A DNA stretch of 64,000 nucleotides from Blastobasis lacticolella (lineage: Eukaryota > Arthropoda > Insecta > Lepidoptera > Blastobasidae). Of the stretch, positions 12,601-21,535 are shown piece after piece. The first letter of the stretch is position 1, and the number at the start of each line of letters is the position of its first letter. The notes under the pieces are model-generated. The model was not told the DNA's origin, searched no databases, and was given only the letters and a program-made list of their open reading frames with translations. The stretch covers positions 16,329,001-16,393,000 of the forward strand of contig LR990059.1 of NCBI GenBank assembly GCA_905147135.1, read 5' to 3'. Made by a program: the position numbers and the translations under genes.

Positions 12601-15600
12601 CTTCTAGCTGCCCTGGAATAGGACATGGTATGGACATGGTGTGGGTTCTGTCTGTTATTAGCAGAAGCGTTATTTGCGTGTTGTACAGAATACTGTTGTG
12701 TATTCAGTGGTGGAAATTCTTCAATTGGCGGCGGAGGGGGGATCTTATTTTTATTTCTTAGTGCTGGATTTGTTTTGGTGTTAGACATCTGCGTCGCCTT
12801 TCGCGCTGAAGACTAAAAACCTTTTTTTCTTGCATTTATTTATTTATTTATACACATAACAGATAACAGCCACTTAAGAATTTTATGGTTATAACAATTA
12901 CAAGTTCAGACTGAAACCCACTGAGAATGTGTACTATTTAGAATATAAAGAAAGTACATGCTCCTATTTTACATAAGTTTACAATTCAGGCATACAAAAA
13001 GAAAAAGGGTAGCACAAAAATTCCAAACAAAATACACTTAAGGCAACAATGATGACCATTATCATCCAAAAATTATAGTTTGCAATTTATTTCGAAAATG
13101 ATTGGTATTGTAGTCGAAGATGTCAACGTCAGTATTATTATCTAGTAACTCATTGTATTTCACCTCATCTCACCTGATACGAAGTGACGATGGAACGAAG
13201 ATAATAAACTTTATTTCAGAAGTAATTAAAGAAATTAAATTATTGTAGTCGTGTCCCTTTCTCATTAATCAAACCCACATTACCCCAACTCTGTCTCCCA
13301 GACAACGACCTCAGGCGACCTCGTAACCGGCTCCCAATCCGCCGCCACTCGCGCCAAGGGCCGGCTTGCCGCCCTGGTAAGCAATGGGCAGCTAGAGCAG
13401 CTAGTGCTGCCCAGCGCAAGGCCGCGACTGCAGGCCCTGGAAGACCCCAGCGCTGAGGAGGTGGCTGATGTGTTGCTGGGAATCGGTGAGTGTGGTTTGG
13501 CTTGTATCATGATGAACGTTGTATGTTATATATTGAGGTGGTACGTTTTTCATACAAGTTTTGTGTAACCTGTTGGGTGCGTTCTTGCATGGGTTTGACG
13601 TTTTTAAACTATTTCTTTTTTCATAATCATAATTAGTTATTCATTTGTGGTACACAGGTTATGCAGTTGTTACAGTTTAAGTGGAATGGAGCCTCTGTGA
13701 CCTGCTATCGGCATAGAAATTTTAAATACGTTATTAAATTTTTTAATTTAAATTTAAGGGCTATGATAGCCAGGATCTACAGCGCCGACCCAAAGAACTA
13801 CAGAATTAAATATCTCGTTTCCCACAGGCACAGTGATTCCAGACCCTGTGTTCCTGTGTTCCATCGAGCCCCCCAGCGTGGCGTTCCAGCCGGCACTTGA
13901 AGCGGCCCTGGCGGAGCTACAGCGGGAAGACCCCAGCCTGAGGGTCAGCTCGGATGAGGATACCGGTCAGATGGTGCTAGCTGGTGAGATTGTAGCGACA
14001 TCTGTTGATTCGATAGGGAATCTTAATACTATCATTGTGTATGACCCCTAGCCTGAGGGTCAGCTCTGACGAGGATACCGGCCAGATGGTGCTAGCTGGT
14101 GAGATTGTAGCGACATCTGTTGATTCGATAGGGAATCTTAATACTATCATTGTGTATGACCCCCAGCCTGAGGGTCAGCTCTGACGAGGATACCGGCCAG
14201 ATGGTGCTAGCTGGTGAGATTGTAGCGACATCTGTTGATTCGATAGGGAATCTTAATACTATCATTGTGTATGACCCCTAGCCTGAGGGTCAGCTCTGAC
14301 GAGGATACCGGCCAGATGGTGCTAGCTGGTGAGATTGTAGCGACATCTGTTGATTCGATAGGGAATCTTAATACTATCATTGTGTATGACCCCCAGCCTG
14401 AGGGTCAGCTCTGACGAGGATACCGGCCAGATGGTGCTAGCTGGTGAGATTGTAGCGACATCTGTTGATTCGATAGGGAATATTAATACTATCATTGTGT
14501 AAGACCTTAGCCTGAGGGTCAGCTCTGACGAAATACCGGCCAGATGGTGCTCGCTGGTGAGATTAAGGCGATATCTGTTGGTCTGATAGGGAAATTCAAT
14601 AGTATCACAAAAAGTACGCGAACACGCCAGTGTCGTATATAGATGACGACGATATACGTGAGACGTCGCTATCTGCGAGAAAAAGACAAACAACAATCTT
14701 AAGAGCCTAAAAGTCTTATGATTTTTAATCGATTTTAATTATGCTTTGAATTTTTGGTATTGTTTTAAGTCCATTATCATGCCTATTGACTTTAATTCAA
14801 TCCTTGTCTCAGTCATATTCTCTATTGATTGTAATCCTGGTCTCACACACGTCTACAACCCAACCGCATCCAAACCAAAACCAAAAGTCTAGTTGTATAG
14901 CTGTATCTGTACCTAACTGAAAAAAAACTCTCCACCCGCAGGCATGGGCGAGCTCCACCTCGAGATAATAAAGGAGCGCATCATAAGAGAATACAGGATC
15001 GACGTAGAGTTGGGTCCCCTCCAGATAGCCTACCGCGAGGCCTTGGCTGGTACGGCCAGGCATACTGTGAATGTGGATAGGAAGATTGGCAGCGCCAGAC
15101 AGGTGGTGAAAGTGGAGTTGTCTGCGAAGAATGTGAAGGGGGTCGGACAGGATAAGGTTTTGAAGTGAGTCTCTTTATAAACCTAACGCCTAGTTTCTCG
15201 TATGTTAAATAAATAAATAATCGTTGACAAATTCCCCCAGCGCCATCTAGCCCCAAACTAAGCAAAGCTTGTATTATGGGTGTTAGATAACTGGTATTCT
15301 ACTTAAATACTTTTAAATACATACTTATTATACATAGAACACCCAGACCCGTAGCAGAAATGAAAATTCATCATTTCAATTTCTGCTTGGCCGGGAATCG
15401 AAACCGGGACCTCTTGCGTAAATCATCATTTAAAATTCACCATACTTATCTGTGGTGAGTTGTAGACAGAGACGGAAAGAGTTTTGATCGATGATTAACA
15501 TTGACAAGCGTTTCAGAAACTGAGAGTAAGTCGCGGACCAGAAACAAATTCGTACACTTACCTTTTTGTCTCACGTTTTTGCATCTCTATGACGCGATTC

Positions 15601-18600
15601 TATGCAAGTGTGGTGTAAATATTTACGCGGGAACAGCAGAGACAGGTAGTAACAGATCAATGTACGAATTTAGTTCGGTTTAGTTTTGTTTATTTAATTT
15701 ATCTTTGAAAATTATAACATAATGTTTAAACTATCGCGGTTATTATTACACATTTTAAGGGTATGTTCCGGGTTTCCTACCGCGTACCTTTGTTGACGAG
15801 TAACCCGATATTTCGACGCAGTTACATGCATCATGGTCACGGGACGACTGGAGAGCTGCGAGCGCCGGACGATGTTAGTTAGCGATAAAGCGGCCGAAGT
15901 CGATCTACCCGCTTTCGCAAAAGTTTTTTGCTGCTACTGGAACTCGAACTCACTTTTAAGTCACAGCACACTACTCGTCAACAAAGATACGCGGTAGGAA
16001 ACCCGGAACATAACATTAAAATGTGTTTGAAAATTATTTCTGTAATTGTTACGCTCCGCTTTCTAAAAAGCGTGATACAAAATTGGACCTTATTCTATGA
16101 GCAATACATTCCACTTTGACTTACACTCACGCTTTATGCTTATGAATTAAGTCGACAGTATTTAGCCAGGCATAATAATCGCATGATAAAAGGCGTCCAG
16201 TTTGAAAAAAGAAAAGTTTAAGAAAATGACGCTGTCTTCCGGAGGGGATATTCCAGAAATAATTATACAGGGAAGATTAAATATAAAATTGTGTCCCCCA
16301 GGTTGGACAAGTCGGGCGACAGTGCGGCGAACTTATCCCACATCCACCCGCGGCAGCTAGCGGCGATGCGGCAGGGGGTTTCCACGGCCTTACTGCATGG
16401 ACCCAAGCTCGGCTGCCCGGTAAGGATACGCTTATAAGTCGTCAGTCTGTCGACCCCCTTATATATTTTTTTACCGTCAAGGGATGCCAATCGACTGTTC
16501 AACCAGTCTTCAGGTTCCCGGACTCTGCGAGCGTTGCTTAACCTTGATTATCGGAGTGCCGCTTCTTACTAACTCAAAAGAAAGTCCAATAATCAACTAG
16601 CATAAAGTCAAACTCTCGAGAGAACTTTCCTAACCAATTGGATACGTTACTTATTTGACGATTTATTCATAACTAGCCTTTGCCCGTGACTTCATCCGCG
16701 TGGAAATCGTTTTTAAGACAGTTTTAACTTTTTCCACAACAATTTTAAATAATCTCCCTGATAATGAGAGAGAGAGATGTCACAGCGCGAGAATCCTTCC
16801 ATCCTCCGAAAGACTCCATCAGGGAGCTCATTCCACAATTATAGGGTCTTGATCTAATGTGTCTTTCAGATAGTAGACGTGCAAGTGACGTTACATTGGC
16901 TGGAGGTGGGCCGCGGGACATCAGACTCCGTGCTGTCCGCCGCCGTCGCGCAGTGTCTGAGAAAGGTTGGCTTTTTCTTTCTATTGTCTTGCTTATTGGC
17001 GTGTGCTGTCTTCGATTCGAATTTAGCAATAACGGAAAAAAATACTTTAAAATAAAACTTGTTTTAATATACTTTCTGTCCAGTGAATGTTCTACTTTAC
17101 TAGTTTACGAAATACTGACGACCTGAGTAATGCAGTTTGTTAACATCTGTTGTCTGCCACAGAGAGTTTTGATGGTTATATGTATAATAAGTATGTATTT
17201 AAAAAAGTATAAGTAGTTTATCAGTTCTCTGACACCCATAATACAAGTTTCGCTTAGTTTGGGGCTAGATGGCGCTGTGTGAATTTGTCCAAGCATTTTC
17301 ATTTATTTATAAAATTTCGTCTTTTATGTAAGTGACATTGTTATTTTTGCGTGTATTAGTAGGAATATCAGTACTAATTGGATGTATGGAATATGGTCCG
17401 CTTGATCGTTTCATCATCATCATCATATCAGCCGAAAGATTAATAACAACTGCTGGGCATAGGCCTGTCCCAGAAATCTCCACACAGACCGGTCCTGTGC
17501 CTTCCGCATCCAACCTGCGATCTTTACCAGATTGATCTTTGCCCCCCCCCCTTAAATACTACTGTTTCGGCAGGTATTCGAGGAGTCTCAATCCATCCTT
17601 CTGGAGCCCGTGATGTCTCTCCAGGTGGTCTGCCCCGAGAGTCACTCGGCGCGCGCGATGGCCGACTTGGCGCGGCGGCGGGCAGATATACAGCATATAC
17701 AGCTGAGGAACCAGACCAAGGTCAGTGAGGTCTCCAGTGCTGTATGAGGTGGGGATTTGGGGAACCGTGGCTTTGCCAGTGGAGGGGCTTTTCTTGTTTG
17801 TTGCCAGGGCAATGGGTTATGAAGGTGGGCAACGCATTGGGTATACCCCTGGTGTTGCTAATGTCTATAGGAAGCGGTGACCACTTTGGTTAATGCAGCA
17901 GTGATCATTTTTCATAAGGTGGCCTTGCCTATTTGCCTTCCGAGTGGAATAAAAAGCTACCATCAAGAAACGAGTCTTCTGGCAGATACAGGAGACATCT
18001 GGTGTTGTCCATGGGCGACGGTGATCATTTACCATCAAGTAAGACGGTGATCACTTACTGTCAAGTGACCTCTTGCTCGTTCGCCTCCTATTATAAAAAA
18101 GCGGAAGCCGGGATTAGGTACAAACAGTTATATTGTAAGTTATTTTCAAAGGCGACTCAATTAGATTGACATATAATTATGTAACTCGCTAAGCCTTAGA
18201 AAGGCAACTAATGTGATCAAATAATTGTATTAACACCAATGTAACCATTAGAGAGCGAATGAATAAATGAATTAAAAATTAAATTAAAAGGGTACATACT
18301 AGCCAAACTAACTTAGATCCGCTATTCGTTATGCAGAACTGAATCAAATGGTTATGAAGTAAATCGACTTTTGAAGTTTCACTTTATTAAATTGCAACCG
18401 GTTTGAAAACTTCAGGCAAATATTGTCTAATGATGAGTAATTAATCTTGCCTGAAGATGAGTAATTCAAATCTTAATAATTTCATTTTAATAAATTTTGT
18501 GTAATAAAGTAGTCCTTATGTACAAAACGTGATTTAATTCATAATTTAATAGAGTTCCATCACGAAGTCACAGCACAGTCTTATATATTTGTATCAAATG

Positions 18601-18792
18601 AAATAATATTCATGATCGGCATTCCCTCAGGTAATCGAATGCCTAGCCCCACTCTCCGAGTTACTCGGCTACTCGTCCACGCTGCGCTCGCTGACGTCCG
18701 GCCTCGCCAGCTTCACTATGGAGTTCCACTCGTACCGCCAGATGGCGCCACACGACGAGGAGAAGGCCATACGGAGCGTTACCGGATTCTGA
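3487..18792 (+). CDS. GFM2: Ribosome-releasing factor 2, mitochondrial (elongation factor G 2, RRF2mt), complete, 13 exons
   Basis: Translational GTPase that works with mitochondrial RRF to split ribosomes after termination (family knowledge). Exons: 3487-3631, 4280-4408, 5810-5947, 6399-6587, 7724-8235, 9373-9462, 13302-13485, 13828-13983, 14942-15164, 16302-16419, 16870-16965, 17574-17720, 18631-18792. All have GT-AG borders and matching phases, giving 2289 nt and 762 residues; human GFM2 is of similar length. The first ~27 residues are Arg/Lys-rich with almost no acidic residues, as in a mitochondrial presequence. The G domain has P-loop AHIDAGKTT (44-52), DTPGH (108-112) and NKMD (162-165). 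Later domains show [28 protein letters not shown] and GPLQIAYRE, and the C-terminal domain shows [20 protein letters not shown], the GFM2-type form. GFM2 is preferred over GFM1 by the low-complexity insert after SGLK (exon 7). No frameshift or stop was seen. Confidence 0.95.
4495..4741 (+). mobile_element. Family 1 SINE, 3' truncated, GFM2 intron 2
   Basis: Holds the tRNA-like head (box B-like GGTTCGAATCCC near 4550) and most of the body, then breaks at about 4741 against the element at 4742-5720. Confidence 0.75.
4742..5720 (-). mobile_element. Fragment of a non-LTR retrotransposon 5' region (R1-like?), GFM2 intron 2
   Basis: Much more GC-rich than the surrounding intron. On the minus strand an open frame at 4729-5022 starts MEKSLNKK and contains a charged repeat (PEKGGDE / RPEKGGE), resembling the start of an ORF1. 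Upstream of it the sequence resembles 5' leader regions of insect R1-type elements, and at 5575-5670 about three ~30-bp repeats of the type 'tggcattgccgggcacggt' occur. No reverse transcriptase and no poly(A) are present. The clade is a guess. Confidence 0.4.
5948..6398. other. GFM2 intron 3
   Basis: AT-rich intron. Bases 6236-6345 match a dispersed repeat also found near 48411-48520 and 52125-52240 (shared words 'gcgatctccaacccgcctgcc'-like and a TGATGATG end). Nothing coding seen. Confidence 0.5.
6599..7200. repeat. Dispersed repeat fragments in GFM2 intron 4
   Basis: Contains several pieces of a widespread repeat marked by 'acctgatggaaagtgg' and 'ccaatgcgttgccc' (6690-6770 and 7120-7190). 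Other copies are near 9505-9600, 17805-17945 and 47865-47925. I could not assign the family; a degenerate 3' end of a non-LTR element or a Helitron relic are both possible. Confidence 0.45.
7312..7650 (-). mobile_element. Family 1 SINE, near full length, GFM2 intron 4
   Basis: Reverse copy: complement of the tail at 7316 ('gtgtcattgtcccggttatg') through to a tRNA-like head near 7590-7648 whose complement reads 'gcgttagtggtctaatggc'. It ends 76 bp before the exon 5 acceptor. Confidence 0.75.
8263..8520 (+). mobile_element. SINE family 2, tRNA-Gly-like head, GFM2 intron 5
   Basis: Starts about 27 bp after the exon 5 donor. The head (8271-8338) resembles tRNA-Gly(GCC): 'tggttcaatggtcaac', then 'gtctgccacggaagagg', then box B 'gggttcgattcccgg'. 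The body ends in 'gcttagtttggggctagatg' and a tail of ATTT repeats. Partial copies are at 15208-15430 (minus), 17166-17305 (plus) and 63478-63565 (plus). Confidence 0.8.
8721..8900 (-). mobile_element. Family 1 SINE, truncated, GFM2 intron 5
   Basis: Tail and about half of the body in reverse orientation. The head is missing. Confidence 0.7.
8950..9127. mobile_element. MITE with imperfect terminal inverted repeats, GFM2 intron 5
   Basis: The left end 'ggctttcacgattccgggag' region, containing 'gatggcgttactgtgacgta', pairs with the right end, whose complement contains 'gatggcgctagtgaggcgta' followed by 'aggtctg'. It is AT-rich with no ORF. Related pieces ('ctagatggcgt...ggtctgttgt') occur near 50955 and 63600. 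Confidence 0.6.
9775..12444 (-). CDS. ORF2: APE-type endonuclease / reverse transcriptase of the Jockey-like element
   Basis: An unbroken frame of 889 residues, about the usual length for Jockey-clade ORF2. Residues 1-~220 are an exonuclease/endonuclease/phosphatase domain: TWNINGL at the start, [21 protein letters not shown] and SASDHTPVL. The reverse transcriptase follows, with [29 protein letters not shown] and the catalytic YADDTAVL. The start codon overlaps the ORF1 stop as ATGA (12441-12444), the common termination-reinitiation arrangement of these elements. The GDWNA-type motif reads GDWKA, with Lys where the family usually has the catalytic Asn, so the endonuclease may be impaired although the frame is open. 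Confidence 0.92.
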   Translation of the reverse strand: MKFLRVATWNINGLAPNKLEVELFLKHNRIDILLISETHLTDQKVIKINGYSIYYSNHPDGTSHGGAAVIIKEAIKHHSLFDIKHPFLQAAVIAVDDWQGTLNVAAVYCPPRHRIDEHIFTDFFCKLGSRFISGGDWKAKSTHWGSRLTTTRGRELKKAIDQNLLVALTTGEPTYWPTDPNKTPDLIDFFLTKGMSETYTNTESCLDSASDHTPVLCTISTTVIWRDPPETLYNSKTDWDSFRDYIDENVNLSIPLKTEDDVDNATWYATNLIQRAVWLSTPYLDHKQNIQNTTLEIQEMIITKRRLRRQWHMSRNSQDKRALNNAQKELKRMLKENENNTLQDKLRTLSPHKADDYSLWKMTKALKRPKEHIAPLRLSNGKWARKPSDKAELFAQFLKEAFKPNEPDPLCSESEIDDILNRDQQMSLPLKLVTPAEVRNCIRRLKTKKAPGFDLITAEILKQLPRKGMVLLTILYNAVLRLQYFPLLWKTSIINMIAKPGKPSTEVGSYRPISLLPVLSKLFEKLLVQRLHPILEEQKVVPNHQFGFRAHHGTIEQIHRVAHTIRQSLERKEYCSAVFLDVQQAFDRVWHKGLLCKLKMCLPNTAYLLLKSYLQDRTFQVKIGDSLSSFYHIEAGVPQGSVLGPILYTVYTADLPNSDEVVIATYADDTAVLSCHENPDTASAKLQEHLDEVEIWLKKWRIKASAAKSTHVTFTLKRGDCPPVKLDGTVLPHHTAVKYLGMHLDRKLTWKDHIKAKREQANNKFRDMYWLIGRQSSLSLENKLLIYKSIIKPVWTYGIELWGSASHSNIEILQRFQNKALKTLASAPWFVRNAEVHEYLEMPTIKEQIDRSCKAYKDRLECHRNKLASALLETDNSVFRLKRNRLASI
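12441..12788 (-). pseudogene. Truncated ORF1 (C-terminal part) of the Jockey-like element
   Basis: 115 codons remain, versus roughly 400-600 in complete Jockey ORF1 proteins (family knowledge). It has a proline-rich [13 protein letters not shown] segment and a C-terminal Met/Leu-rich helix, as at ORF1 C-termini. The zinc-knuckle region is absent because the element is 5' truncated. Confidence 0.7.
12815..13301. other. Remainder of GFM2 intron 6
   Basis: AT-rich; opens with ATTT repeats near 12835-12855. 'ctcatctcacctgatacga' near 13163 resembles a dispersed repeat border. No coding sequence seen. Confidence 0.5.
13828..13983 (+). CDS. GFM2: GFM2 exon 8, donor at the first unit of a tandem array
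   Basis: Encodes residues ~463-515, including FLCSIEPPS and the QREDPSLRV segment typical of EF-G domain III. It ends GCT G|GTGAGA in phase 1. The last ~48 bases are the start of the first 115-bp repeat unit. Exon 9 (14942) resumes [10 protein letters not shown], so only the first donor gives an open reading: continuing through the intron meets an in-frame TAG at 14049-14051. Confidence 0.9.
13936..14600 (+). repeat. Six-copy 115-bp tandem repeat spanning the exon 8 / intron 8 boundary of GFM2
   Basis: Units start ('gcctgagggtcagctc') at 13936, 14051, 14166, 14281, 14396 and 14510, a spacing of 115, 115, 115, 115 and 114. Each unit carries ~48 bp of exon 8, the donor GCTG|GTGAG and ~67 bp of intron. 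Units 2-5 are almost identical and differ mainly in CCCCTAGCC versus CCCCAGCC at the join. Unit 6 is degraded. Five extra copies of a real 5' splice site therefore lie downstream of the functional one. 115 is not a multiple of 3, so use of a later donor would shift the frame. Confidence 0.95.
15208..15430 (-). mobile_element. SINE family 2, partial, GFM2 intron 9
   Basis: Reverse copy, from 'aaataaataaataatcg' through 'catctagccccaaactaagc' to the box B complement 'gggaatcgaaaccgg'. The head is incomplete. Confidence 0.7.
15748..16026. mobile_element. MITE with ~55-bp terminal inverted repeats, GFM2 intron 9
   Basis: The left arm 'tatgttccgggtttcctacc' + 'gcgtacctttgttgacgag' pairs with the right arm 'ctcgtcaacaaagatacgcg' + 'gtaggaaacccggaacata'. 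Outer bases are ACACATTTTAA / TTAAAATGTG. The centre is GC-rich with no ORF. Confidence 0.8.
16045..16240. mobile_element. Single arm of the 29208-29470 foldback MITE family
   Basis: Contains 'ttattctatgagcaatacat' and 'tccactttga...cacgcttt', matching one arm of the foldback at 29208-29470. Another copy is at about 34248-34410. Confidence 0.6.
17166..17305 (+). mobile_element. SINE family 2, 3' half, GFM2 intron 11
   Basis: Body and tail only ('gtataataagtatgtattta' to 'gctagatggcgctgtgtgaa' and 'atttatttat'). Confidence 0.7.
17418..17535 (-). mobile_element. 3' end fragment of a non-LTR retrotransposon, GFM2 intron 11
   Basis: The complement reads as the end of a reverse transcriptase ORF ([23 protein letters not shown]) followed by a (GAT)n tail. 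The same end is found on the plus strand at about 30820-30960. It lies just before the exon 12 acceptor. Confidence 0.55.
17721..18630. other. GFM2 intron 12
   Basis: 17800-17945 holds fragments of the 'aatgggttatgaaggtgggc / atgcagcagtgatcattttt' dispersed repeat. The rest is AT-rich without features I can name. Confidence 0.4.
18631..18792 (+). CDS. GFM2: GFM2 exon 13, C-terminus and stop
   Basis: Acceptor CCCTCAG|GTAATC; 53 codons and TGA at 18790-18792. Encodes [20 protein letters not shown], the conserved EF-G C-terminal strand and helix. No canonical AATAAA was found in the next ~100 bp. Confidence 0.92.
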   Translation, partial: VIECLAPLSELLGYSSTLRSLTSGLASFTMEFHSYRQMAPHDEEKAIRSVTGF

Positions 18793-19165
18793 GCCTTGTG
18801 GGCTTTGGGATAAATATCGAAATAGGAAAATTGCGTATAAAATGAAAAAATTATATACCGCCACGGGGTCCTACACTGTCCAACTATTCTTCGGGTTCCC
18901 AGCGGATGATTGTAGTTATTATGTAACTAAATTAAGTAGGTCACCCCGGTTTATGACGGACAGCTGAGTTGCTGGACCTTCGCACGAAGGCAATGGGGGT
19001 GATATATAAATCGAACTTAGTCTAATAACCAAAGAAATTTGACATAGAAGCATGGAAGGACCCTACCCACAGTTGAAGTCACTATCTATATTTTTTTCTT
19101 TTTTTGATGGTGCATATAACGTGTCCAAAACGGACGGCTATAAATTGTCAAATACCCCTGTATGT
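18793..19165. other. GFM2 3' flank
   Basis: Presumed 3' UTR and spacer. No coding signal. Confidence 0.4.
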
Positions 19166-19173
19166 CAAATAAC

Positions 19174-20303
19174 TAGAGATGTAACGGATATCCGGCCACT
19201 ATCCGGTATCCGGCCTATCCGGCCATAATTTACTATCCGGCCGGATACCGGATAATGCGTCAATATCCGGCCGGATACCGGATAGTAAAAAATTTATGAA
19301 AAGCCCATAAAAGTAATTTTGCTCATCGGAAATATATGCCCTTCTGTAGCAGTCGAGTAAAAAGTCGTATCAAAACGTTTAAAAACCATAAATATTAATC
19401 AAAGAACTATTGATTATGTCGGCATCGGCAACTATTTTACTCGTATCGTTCATTTGGTAGGTTAGCAAAAATTATTAATAGTTTTCAGGTCTCTTCTTTT
19501 TGCACTATGCCTTTTCCATTAGCTGGAGTCGGCTCTCCTTGTCTGCTTCCTCCATTTCTTTCTATTTTGAGCAGTAGCAGCGTCAATAATATTGTCCTTC
19601 AGGTCCCGTTGGTCCGCCGTCAGCCAGGTGGCCTGTGGGTGTCTTCCGCATCAGCGAGTCGTCGCGCCAAATTTAGGGCTACTTGCTAAGGTGATCTTTG
19701 GGGCGGCGGAGCACATGCTCACACCATCGCATTGAGCGTTCTTAAATTTTCTTGGGCATAGGTGTGACTTTGTAACTTCCACGAGTGGACATTACGTACT
19801 TTGCCCAACAGGGTGACCCGCTGATCAGCATAAATACGCATTTTTGTCGTGTGTCGTTTTGACAAGTGCTGTTTAGTATTATAATGTACTTAGTGTAATA
19901 ATTTAAAGTCAATCAAGATATATATTGATATTATAGATATGAAATATTATCCTGGATTAAAATATGATTTTTTTTTTAAATTGAAATTAGTATACGATGT
20001 CGTTTATCCTCTACGATGCTGTGGGTTAATGTGTAAGCCCGTATTTTGAAACTATCAATCCGTATGAGGGCGGAAGAATTGTTCAGTTCAACGTTCAAAT
20101 TATTCACATTAAACGAAAACATTAAATTACATAAACACATGCAGTCGTATAAAGTCCCACGCCGTGATTACAGCTTGCACAAACTTGTTCAGAGACTATG
20201 ACCTGTGAATATCCGGCCGCCGGATATCCGGCTATCCGGCTAGGAGGCTGGCCGGATATCCGGTATCCGGTATCCGGCCAAACAACTATCCGTTTCATCT
20301 CTA
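19174..20303. mobile_element. Non-autonomous hAT-like transposon with CCGGATA subterminal repeats
   Basis: Bounded by an exact 8-bp duplication CAAATAAC (19166-19173 and 20304-20311), the length made by hAT transposases. Terminal inverted repeats are TAGAGATGTAACGGATA and, at the right, the complement of TATCCGTTTCATCTCTA. Both ends are dense in tandem and inverted copies of ATCCGGCCGGATA-type words (19185-19290 and 20210-20290). No transposase ORF. The middle (about 19500-19800) is GC-richer and looks like a foreign insert. Confidence 0.88.
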
Positions 20304-20583
20304 CAAATAACCTGGATATTTGACAAGGTTTTCAATAAATTAGCAATGTGGTGTCCAACTGAGCAGAATAAAGAACCAACCCATTCCACTAGGATTCTTA
20401 GGAATGTCGATCGAAGGTTACATAAAATTTGTATGAAAATCGTACCACTGTAAGTCCAATTCGATTACAATGCATGTGATAATATGTCACGCGACTGAGT
20501 GCATTAAAACGATATATAACCGTTGGTTCTTATACAAAAATCACGTAAACAGGCTGTGATGTATTTATTATGTTGTTACCCTA

Positions 20584-20760
20584 AGGGCCGATTGTTCAAT
20601 CCTCAGATAAAATATATCAGTCTGATAAGTTATTATGCGACTAAAATAAAAACGTACCTATCATCATGTATAAGTGAAGGATAACTGTTTGTTTTAATGT
20701 GGCAGTATATTATTTTATTAGACAGATAAATGTTATCTGAGGATTGAAAAATTGGCCCTA
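20584..20760. mobile_element. MITE with ~27-bp terminal inverted repeats
   Basis: The left end 'agggccgattgttcaatcct' + 'cagataa' pairs with the right end 'ttatctgaggattgaaaaat' + 'tggccct'. The internal part is AT-rich with no ORF. The target duplication is unclear. Confidence 0.8.
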
Positions 20761-20984
20761 AATGGGTTATGGGAATAAAACATTATTTAAACAGAGATAT
20801 TTCTTTTATTCACTTACATTCTGAAAATCGTAAACAGTGTAAATTATACGTCGCATTTATCGAATTACAAGCAAATACCTGGAGTCATATACCGTCACGT
20901 TTCCCATTACTGTCTGGTTCTGAAAAAAAAAAGCCAAAAATAAAAAAAATCACATATAATGAAAGGCAAAACAATAGAGTTGGA

Positions 20985-21315
20985 CAGTTAAGGTCTTGGT
21001 TGTGCGCTCGCGCGCGAGGGCCCGGGTTTCGCCTTGACCATGACCCAGGATTTGGTAGATCAGATAATTACAGTAGAGCAACTGCCATCTGACCTCCGTG
21101 ACCCTGTTAAGGGAACCTGACCAGATATGTTTATGGTTCCACATTCAGTCGCCTGAATGTGGAGGTTTCATGGCGATGTTTCATGATGATTCCCTCACCG
21201 TCAGAGCATCGGTTAGTGTTTAACGGAAGTGCTTACTTATCTCGGAAGAGTCATTGGCACATGGCGGTACAGGGCTTCAAACCCGGTACCTCTCGCTTGA
21301 GTCGGACTAATAAAT
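20985..21315 (-). mobile_element. Family 1 SINE, near full length
   Basis: Reverse copy: 'gtgcgctcgcgcgcgagggc' near 21001, body to 21290. Head partly lost. Confidence 0.75.
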
Positions 21316-21339
21316 TAAATTTCACTTGTTGATCTGTAA

Positions 21340-21535
21340 ACTGACTTGTCTTATTTGGTGAACAAACAATGCCCAAAATTACGACTTGCCGTATCAATCA
21401 CGCTACGTATATTGTGTATAGCTGTCGAGAATTATATAAGAAACACATAGAATATGAATTTCAACGAATACTGTTGCACATTATCCATTTAAATACATAA
21501 TTTTCTTAACCAAATAAGACAAGTCAGTTTGGACA
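21340..21535. mobile_element. MITE with terminal repeats AACTGACTTGTCTTATTTGG
   Basis: Ends are 'actgacttgtcttatttggt' and 'accaaataagacaagtcagt', perfectly inverted. A second copy of the family in the opposite orientation is at about 53884-54077. Confidence 0.8.

Larger units (their letters stand above)
9637..12802 (-). mobile_element. 5'-truncated Jockey-like non-LTR retrotransposon in GFM2 intron 6
   Basis: The 3' end is a run of ~23 T at 9637-9659 (poly(A) on the minus strand). The element holds a partial ORF1 (12441-12788) and a complete ORF2 (9775-12444). Flanks 'gcactgaagact' (9625-9636) and 'gcgctgaagact' (12803-12814) form a 12-bp target duplication with one mismatch, so both ends are defined. 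The 5' truncation falls only 14 bp before the first ATG of the remaining ORF1. It is a typical target-primed reverse transcription product, antisense to GFM2. Confidence 0.9.

Noticed and set aside
13936..14600. CRISPR-like array
   Set aside because: The units are contiguous 115-bp tandem repeats without spacers in a eukaryotic intron.
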